Source of the DNA: Plotosus lineatus
Lineage: Eukaryota; Chordata; Actinopteri; Siluriformes; Plotosidae
NCBI GenBank assembly: GCA_024760905.1
Contig: CM045732.1
Location: forward strand, 58,419,496 to 58,483,495
Reading direction: 5' to 3'
Length of the DNA stretch: 64,000 nucleotides
Shown here: positions 53,601 through 62,956 of the stretch, piece after piece
Numbering within the stretch: the first letter of the stretch is position 1
Layout of the letters: every line of letters begins with the position of its first letter
Translations under genes and position numbers: made by a program
The notes under the pieces: generated by a model
What the model saw: the letters and a program-made list of their open reading frames with translations, nothing else
Told to the model about the DNA's origin: nothing
The model's database searches: none

Positions 53601-55562
53601 CAGTGCCAACAGGGGAAAAAGGAGCAGGGTCCTCTAACGTACCCCCGAGGCACTCTGCTCGTAATTAGTATGAGAATATCTAATCTCCTGTTCCTCTCTC
53701 ATCTTAACCCTGCACAAAGGTAATAAGGGGAACACCATTAAAATTCAATAACCTTTTTAATTAGACATGCCCTTTTAACAAGTTTTGATGATAGGCTTCA
53801 TTTTGCCACGCAGGGTGGCTTTTTTAATATGTTCATTAAGATCGTTCCCTTAAATAAAACATGATGTGAGATTCAATGATATTCACTGCTACTAATGTGA
53901 TTTAAAAGGCACTTAGATACGGGGTGAAGTAATTGACAGTAATGCAGTTCAACAGATAACACAACTGCTATGATTTTCCCATGAGGCTTCTGATTCCCTG
54001 TTGTCTCAAAATTCAACTACCTTTCCACTTTATTGTAACTTTTTTTTAATCAGCATTGGGCTGTTAACACAACCTCCTGCATGATGCTAACCAGCTAACT
54101 GTAATTTGATGAACAGCAGCAAATCATATTATGCTCATAATGTTGAATGCTGCGTTCGGGACAAAATAACACCAAGGACATGTTTGATCTCTCCTAGGAA
54201 ACAGTCATTTGAACCAACTTCAACCAGTACCTTGAACGAACCCCAAAATCCTAATTACAAAATACATATACCGTATTCGACGTGAAAAGCGCCCAGGGCG
54301 CTTAAAAAAATTGTCGTGGGTGGACGCTTGTTAAAATGCTTACCAGCGGAGTGGAACGATAAGTGCTTATTACCATCGAGGTGGAAAACATGAATATTAA
54401 CAGAACAATAAGAGTTTTACTGGTATTTGTGTTATTCATGTTGTGGTATCAACCAAACTACTTACACAAAAGCTGAAAATAAACAGAAAACAGCATAAAT
54501 TAAAAAAACAAAAGATTTTTCCTTCCCTTACTTTTCCCTCATGGTGTCTGTCTGTCTTCCTTTCGGCTTTTTCCCTTTTACTTGGGAGTCGCCACAGCGA
54601 ATCATCTGATTCACACGTTTCATTTGGCAGAGGTTTTTACGTCGGATGCCCTTCCTGTCACAACCCTTTTAGCAAGGGACAGAAACACGCTGACGACTTT
54701 GCAGCTACTCTTTACGAAAGTCAGCAATGGTTCTTTTACATGCCTCTCAACATAGACAGTGAGAGACATGGCCCGCCTTTGATAACCCAGTTAGCTGCAC
54801 TGGGGGGGGGACAGTGACAACCTTGTGGAGAGTGCCACTCGAACCCCCAACCTTTGGACCAGCGATCCAGCGCCCTATACCACTAGACCACCACTGCCCC
54901 CCACCCTTATTTTTCCCTCATGGTGCTGTTCCTTTAAACATTTTCCCGAAAGTAAAATGAATCAATCAAGAATGTCAACTTTAACACATGGCAAGTTGAA
55001 CCAATCAACACGAACATAAACAAAAGCACATGGCCAGGAACGTCTTTAAATGTAAGAAGTTCGTGAGCAGGAGAATCGGGTGAAAACTACCCGTCATCAC
55101 TTTCTGATAGGTCCATATCTGGCTCATCGCCCCATTCATTCAGAGCATCCCATAGTTTTGCTGTAGCGGTTTGTAATGGTTCATCAGTTGGACATTTACC
55201 AAGAGAACACAGCAAAATATTTTCCTGTTTTTAAAAGCACGGCGGAACAATCACTTGTGTTGTTACTGATGAACATTATAGACATTCCCCAGTGGCAGGG
55301 GGTCTTGAAATACCATGTAAACACACTTTTACAGGCAGTGAATGCCTCATTTTACTGTTACAGAGACTGATCGAATAAAATTGGTAAATTTAATCTACCA
55401 TTTTGCTCCCAGTACACATGGGGGTTGTTAGACGTAAGATCAAAAACACTGGGGGGGTTGGGGCTTATTGGGGCGGGGCGCTTATTACATCGAATACGGT
55501 TAAAAAAAAAAAGCAATGCACTGAAACCGCATGAATTGAAGCATGAAGTAGCAAGGGACCCC

Positions 55563-55616
<54 letters not shown>

Positions 55617-55746
55617 GTCATTTATTTTCTGAACTGCTTCATCCTAATTAGGGTCGCTATGTAGCCTACTCTTGACAAAAGACAGCAATGGTTCTTTTAC
55701 ATGTCTCACACCATAGACTGTGAGAGACATGGGGACATAGACATGA

Positions 55747-55784
<38 letters not shown>

Positions 55785-58700
55785 CATGCTTAGTGTGTAA
55801 TATTTTTCATGGATGTTATCACTGTTATGTTATTGGTTATATGGACCTGTATAAACTAGGAATTTATACATTTAATTGAGCCCTAAAAACAAGTTCTAGG
55901 TTCTGACACAGTCCTTTTTTTGTGTGGAGATTATGAATCTCCCTGTACCTGCATGGGTTTACTCTGGATGCTCCAGTGTCCTCCACAGTGCAAATAGATG
56001 TAGACTAATTCAAATGGCTATTCCACATCGTCCATAAACATAAATGTGAGCCAGAATGTTTGTTATGAAATAGATTGGCGACCTGTTTGTAACAGGGTCA
56101 CCTCTAACTTAAAGTTAGCTGAGATAGGCTTCAGCGACCCTGATAAATAAGTGATATAGATCATGGATGGATAGTGTTGTTGTACTACTCCAAGATGATC
56201 AACTAGTTCTGAAATACTGTGAAACAGCAACATTGACAAGAACTGACCGACGTAAAAGAAAAATACCAAAAAAGGCAAAATCCTGAATTACCTTTTAAAG
56301 AACTATATTACAGTTGAATGAACACACCATAACCACCAATCAGGCAAATCCAGGCTAATGTGCTCAATGATCTACATGAAACATCTCCATTCTCCTCACT
56401 CTTTCATGTGAGGCTAGCACTGCTTTGCTCTTTCTTCTCAGTACCTGTTATTACCTGACCTGTAGCCAATTACCTCAGCCCATTATTCCACATTAAACAC
56501 AAATAAGCCCACTTCAATTCATCTGCCAGCTCCCCAGCCTCAGTGCACTTTAGACAGACAGCTCTCCAGTGAAACCCAAAAGAAATGGCATGGCTCTAAA
56601 ACGCTTTCAGCCAGGAGACTATAAAACAGCAATTAAAGTCAGTGAACTTTCAAACCAGCATATTGAGCTGCACTGAAATGGACTCTAAAGCATCGATGTT
56701 TGCAGAGCTCCAGTGAAAGAGGTTCCAATTTTACTTTTATGGTGCAAATTTGAGTGTAGATTATAGCAGGTTGCTGCAAATGGAATTTTGGGGGAAAATA
56801 AAGCATTGATGGCAGCAATCAAAGTTAAATTCAAAGTCATTTTGCAGCATGTTACTCTTACTTATTATCAAAAATCTAATTTGCCCATCACGGTTTATTA
56901 GGTATTAATTTATACATGTAACATTTATACAACATCGATAAACAGTACCGCGCAAAATATTTTAGGCTCATGCACAGAGGACTTATATACCGTACATGTA
57001 ATTAATAAATCAAATGTCACCAAAAAATCTCAAGCACAGAAAGCAGTGCAAAATGAAACAGTTAATATTTGGTGTGATGAGCCTTGAAGGTAATGAGCTG
57101 TGTTTTACTGAGCAACTTGCACAACCAGCCGCATTTCTCCTAGAGATTTTGACTGTCACACTTGCTTCATTATTTTCAAAATCCAATAACCTTCATTATG
57201 TTTTATCTAAAAACACATAATATGCTGCTTTCTTTGTTGACATACAATACAAATCTTTTCGGTAGCATTTAATTTTGTGCTGTAGAGCTAATTTTTTTTG
57301 TACTGACTTGCTAATGTAGGAGTCATAAAATAAAAATATATAGCAAAGGTTATACAAATAAATTGGGGGGGGGGGCAAGACTTTTGCATAATATATAAAG
57401 AACACATGTGGAATGACTGAAAAAAAAATGAACAAAAGCACTATCAGTGAACTCACTCTCACATTCACTGAGCAAGGTTCATGGGGAGGCTGGGGCCTAT
57501 TTCAACCAACACTTCACAAAGGTTGGGTACAACCTGATCAGCTCATCAGACCTTCGCAAAGCCACCACATAGCCATTTACAAAAGCGTGCACATGTAGGG
57601 GCAACTGGAAACAGCCAATTACCTGAATGCGCATGTCTTTGGCGTATGGGAGGAAACCAGAGTACCTGGAGGAAACTCACACAAAAGGACAGGCAGAACA
57701 TGCAAACTCCACACAGAAACGCCTGACCCCTGGACTTGAACTTCTGAGACGTACCTGTTAAACCACCACACCGCCGTCTTATCCAGTGCAATCAAAATAA
57801 AATAAAACTGAAATAAAAGTCCACTGCAGACGAAATAATTTCAACATTCGACACATGATAATGAAGATAATTTTCTTATTTCATTTCATCCCAAAGAAAT
57901 GCTAACAGCTATAATTAACCACGTAACAATGGCACTCATTCTTCTGCAATATTCTTTAATAGAAAAAAAAAAAGGGTACGAACCTGCTCCAGTGCTATAA
58001 AGGATACAATGAAAGCCTGAGAGATTCTAGATAGCATCAGAGCAGTGAGTATCAGACTGAAACATGTTGTCTGGAGATCTGACTTGTGAACTGAGAGCTC
58101 AAATTTAATCCCTACTTTCACAGAGAAAAGCATCGAAAATTGGATTCACGATGTGTAGCATCAACATTTTTTAAAGCATTTTGTGCACAGAGCTGAGCTT
58201 GTTCAGCCTTTGTACAACGCTTTCAGAGACTACCGAAAACAATACCTCTATCATCAGCCCATCTCAAAAAGGGGGGAGGGATGCTAGGTAAGAGGTGAGA
58301 GAGCATGTAGAAACACCAGATTGTAAGATTAAGGTATAGCTGAAAATTTGCTCGAGCTCTTATCTTAAATTCAAAAGGCTCTGCACAGAATAGCAGACAC
58401 ATAATGAATACAATTCAGACACATCAAGGGTATAATCTTTTTTTATCCAATGAACGAAATAAAGAACACATGCAATTATAACCTCATCTGATGCTTATCG
58501 TGTTGAACTAAAAAGACTTAATCCCTGCTGGTTAAGTCTAATTCAAACCTCTAACCGAAAACATCAAGCAAATAGTTACAATAAAAGCAGCGTGTTTAGA
58601 TATTAAAGTTCGTATCTTAAAATCCAAATCTGACTCACAGCAGATTTTTAGCTCAGACAGCACCACCGCCATTTTCCAAAGATCACTGGACATGTCTAGC

Positions 58701-61209
58701 TGGTGACTAATCCTCCCGTCTCTTGTCCCACTAAGCTTAGAACCTTAGCAAGACCTGAGGCTGCTCGTTAAGCCAGGTCAAGGTGAACTTAAACAACTGG
58801 AGGGCGCACTTTTCCATTTACTCTCATTTTGTTTCGTTAATGTTACTTTAATTGTTCCCATCGCTGTTTTTTTTTTTTTTTTTTTTTTTTACTGTTGCCT
58901 GTTCCACAAACATCAACGGCTCCTGTTTTCAGAGAAATTGGGCTGGGTCCATTCATACATCAATGTCAGTGTGAAACCCTTCCGTTGATTAGACAGTACT
59001 CTCAGAAAGAATACTTATTTTTCTTTGCTGTTATCACACTTTAAAAGTGAGTTTCTTTAATGTTTAATCATTTTTTTTCAAGATACGCTATACACCAGGC
59101 AATTAAAATATTACAACTACCTGTGTTATACTCTGTATACCCTTGTGCTGTAAAAAAATTCCACAAGGTCTCTGATGGTGGGCTAAGATGCCAAGATTTT
59201 AACAGCAAATCCTTTGAGTCTTAGGCAGAGGTAGCCTAGTGGTAAAGGTGCTGGATCGCTGATTTTAAGGTTGGGGGTTCAAGCCCAACTCTCAACGGGT
59301 TGTCACTGCTGTCCCCCCACTGCAGCTAACTGGGTTCTCGATGGCCGGCCATGTCTCTCACTGTCTACGGTGAGAGGCGTATAAAAGAACCATTACTGAC
59401 TTTCAACAAGAGTAGGCTGCAAAGCCATCAGAGTGGTTCTGCCCTGCAATGGCCTGGCAAGATGCCCAGGGTGTACTCTGCCCTCGCCCAGAGTCAGTTG
59501 ACCCTAATTAGGATTAAGCGGTTTAGAAAATGAATGGATGGATGAAGTCCTTTTTGAGTCATGTAAGTTGTGAGACCTTTAGGTAGGAGGTATGTGTCAC
59601 AATAACATCCATATACTGTAAATGGCAAAATCCAAATTTTGCCATCAGAATATTGCCCACAGCATCCCATTGCATCTGCGATCTTGCCTTATTTCCATAC
59701 TGCATCCTGAAACCAACCATCTCCTTTGGGTAAGCAGTGCAAAAGCACCTGGAGACCTTCCTCCATAGTCCAGTCCTTGAGAAGAGCCCTGACCTCAACC
59801 CTTTGGAACACTATTTGGATGAACAAGACCATTGTTTACCATAATTTTGCACCCGAGGTATAACATTATGAAGGTTAAATGAGTCAATTCCAAAAGTCGC
59901 ATTAAAAAATTCCTAGAATTGGGTGAAAAAAAAAAAAAAAAAAAAACAGTCGACGGGGATGTTCAAAAAGCACAAATGGGTGTGCAAGTCAGGTGGCCAC
60001 AAAATTCTGGATGCGCAATGTACATACATTCATGTCTGAGAGAGTAGGTACTTTAAATGTGTTAATGTGGAGGAAGGGAAGGTGCAGCTCACTCCCTCAC
60101 TGCCACACATATGTCCTGCTAGTTCAAGAACTGAACCAGTGACCTTTCGGTCCCAAAGCCATTTCTCCAACCATGAGGCTGTGGATGCCTGCAATTTCAC
60201 TATATAGGTTGATGGAATGAAATGCATTTTATTATGTGCTAACTGCTTAATAAATAAATAAATAAATAACTCAATGCAGCATCAGTTGTGATCATACCTA
60301 AATCAAGAGGCAGGAGTTTAAAAAAAAAAAAAAAGCAAAGGGAAATCTTTCTGCTGCACATGTCCAATTAACTATCAGAGACAACACAGCATCTGGGAAT
60401 CTTCACCTCGACAAACCCAGCAATTAACTAATCACATGATGGTTTTGATGCTGCCAGTTTGTCAAGCCAATTACCAGCTTTTCTGAAGGCACTGGGACTG
60501 CAAGTGAAACTGTATGAAGGCCCGCACAGGTTATCTGCAAAAGAGAGGATAAAAGCACTGACAAGGCTTCAAGCCATCAACAGGGGTTTGATCACATACT
60601 GACATTGCATGCGGGCAGTTTTATTAGAAACTCATCAGACAGAAGAGGCTGAATCTGAGTCTTTCTACAGCAGCACGACGATTCGTCTTCTCGTGCATGT
60701 TATGAACGCTATATAATCTGCATCCCAGGGCAGGGTGATAGATAACTGAACGATTCATGACAATGTGTTTCATATCACTTATCAACATCAGTCAGTTTTA
60801 ATGATGTGTTTTTTACAATTTAACGCATCGATTAATTCTGACTAATATAAATGTAATTTCATACAAATGCCTTACTTTAATATATTGTTTGTGTGTTGCT
60901 ATACCTGTGCAGGTGGGGTTTGGTAAATATGTAGAAAGGAAAGGAATATTATATGAGCAAAAATAATGAACACCAGCCCTGTATCAATAAGAGGAACTTT
61001 GCTGCGTTTGACTGTTTGGCTGGAGAGTCCATCACAGAGATAGAAATACAGTACAGGGATCCCTCGCTACTTCGCGCTTCAATTCATGCCGCTTCAGTGC
61101 ATCACTTTTTTTTTTTTTTAAATATTCATTGAATTAAAAAATAAGGAAATTAATGAAGAATATGGGAAAAGTTAAGGAAAATAACACAAAAACAAGGCCA
61201 ATTATGCAA

Positions 61210-61241
<32 letters not shown>

Positions 61242-62570
61242 AACCAAACAAGCAAACCCAAAATCTCCAAAAAAAAAAAAAAGAGTTGTTTTTTGTTTTG
61301 TGTTGGTTTTTTGTGTTTTTGTGGCATTTTCCTTAACCTCCCCTTTCTGCCTTAATTTCCTTATTTTTTATTTCGATTAATATTTAAAAACCCCCCACAA
61401 TGCACTGAAGCCGAATAAATTGGATAGCGAAGTAACAAGGGATCTCTGTATACGTCTGTAGGGTGGGGGGTGGGGTGTTTGGGGAGGGTTGATCCTACTT
61501 GGTGGAATTTGGTGGTCGCGGGGGATCTCGGTTCCAATTAACCGCGGAAAGTGAGGGATCCCTGTACATGTTGTGTACATCTGGGTCATTCTACTTTTAT
61601 ATCTTGTCTTTTTTCCCCGGAAAATTCTAAAGCCTGTTTTCCCACTTATAACTAACATCTGTGAAATAAAAGCAAATTACAATCTGCCCGAGCAAAGAAC
61701 ATTTGAAATAACAAACAGTAAACAATTACGGTACAAGTAGGAACTGCTGAGTTCCTTTCATCATCCTAAGTGTTGTAAAAATGACTCATTTTCTCAGTCC
61801 AAACCGCTCCTGCTGTTGCGCTCCATGTTGATCGTGCAACGGAACAATACACCTTCCAAATGATTTGCTGTTGGCATGTCACTCAAACCATGCGCTATTA
61901 TCAAGGAATATGATATGCTGTTTATGAGCCATGTAGCTCGCATGCATGCGGTGTGTTCATGAACCCTGAACTTGGTTTGTATTTAAAGCATTGAAGTGAA
62001 ACTATTGATAAGTGTGTATCAGTGCTATCACTACTGTTTTATTACCCAGGTCGACTCCATCTCTATCGAGCGGCTGTTTTCATTTCATCATGAAAGATTA
62101 ATGCCAGTATTTGTCATGTCGCACTCCTGGAATAAGAAAGGAGGTTTCTTTATTTCTACCTGTGGTCCAAGTGTACTGCAGAACGCCTTTCTGTCACCTG
62201 ATATCCGCACACAACACGCCCAGCTGCTTTAGCACGCTCTGATGAAAGCTACAATTATAGCAGCAAGACCTGATGGCCCCACGGCGCTGCAAGATCATTC
62301 CGCTTTCTCCCATTTGTAATTACAGGCACCCAGAGGCCAGGTGATGAGTCAGCACATAATACATCTCTCTCATCTACCTGTAGCCAACGTGAGAACTCAC
62401 ACAAAGTCAGTTATGCTCGTTTTCCTTTCTAATTATGAGCTTCCAGAAATGCAGAGAATCTGCTTTAAGGAGCCTGTTCTGTCACAGAGTGAGGTGAGTA
62501 GGGCATGTGTGTGTGACTTGGGGCTGATTTGGAAAGCTTCTCGTGTTGGATGATTTCGACATTCCCACGA

Positions 62571-62624
<54 letters not shown>

Positions 62625-62909
62625 TCTTACAAAGAGCCTTTGTGCTCAAGAGCAAAACCAAAACAAACTCATCAGCATAATTACCTCCCTTCTGCTCCTA
62701 CTTTGAGTTCACGCCGGAAGGTTGAAACACAGCACAGTGCCATCACACATATCAAAGCAACAGAGTTATCCACTTTTATTCAAGTAGATGTAAAAAAGAA
62801 AGAAAAAAAAGACTCTTGAACCACTAGAATAAAAGAAAAGAAAAAAAAACATCCACATCTGTCAAGTTTAGAGTGAGATCAAGGGCAGCAAAAATCTTCA
62901 CTGGTTTAA

Positions 62910-62956
<47 letters not shown>

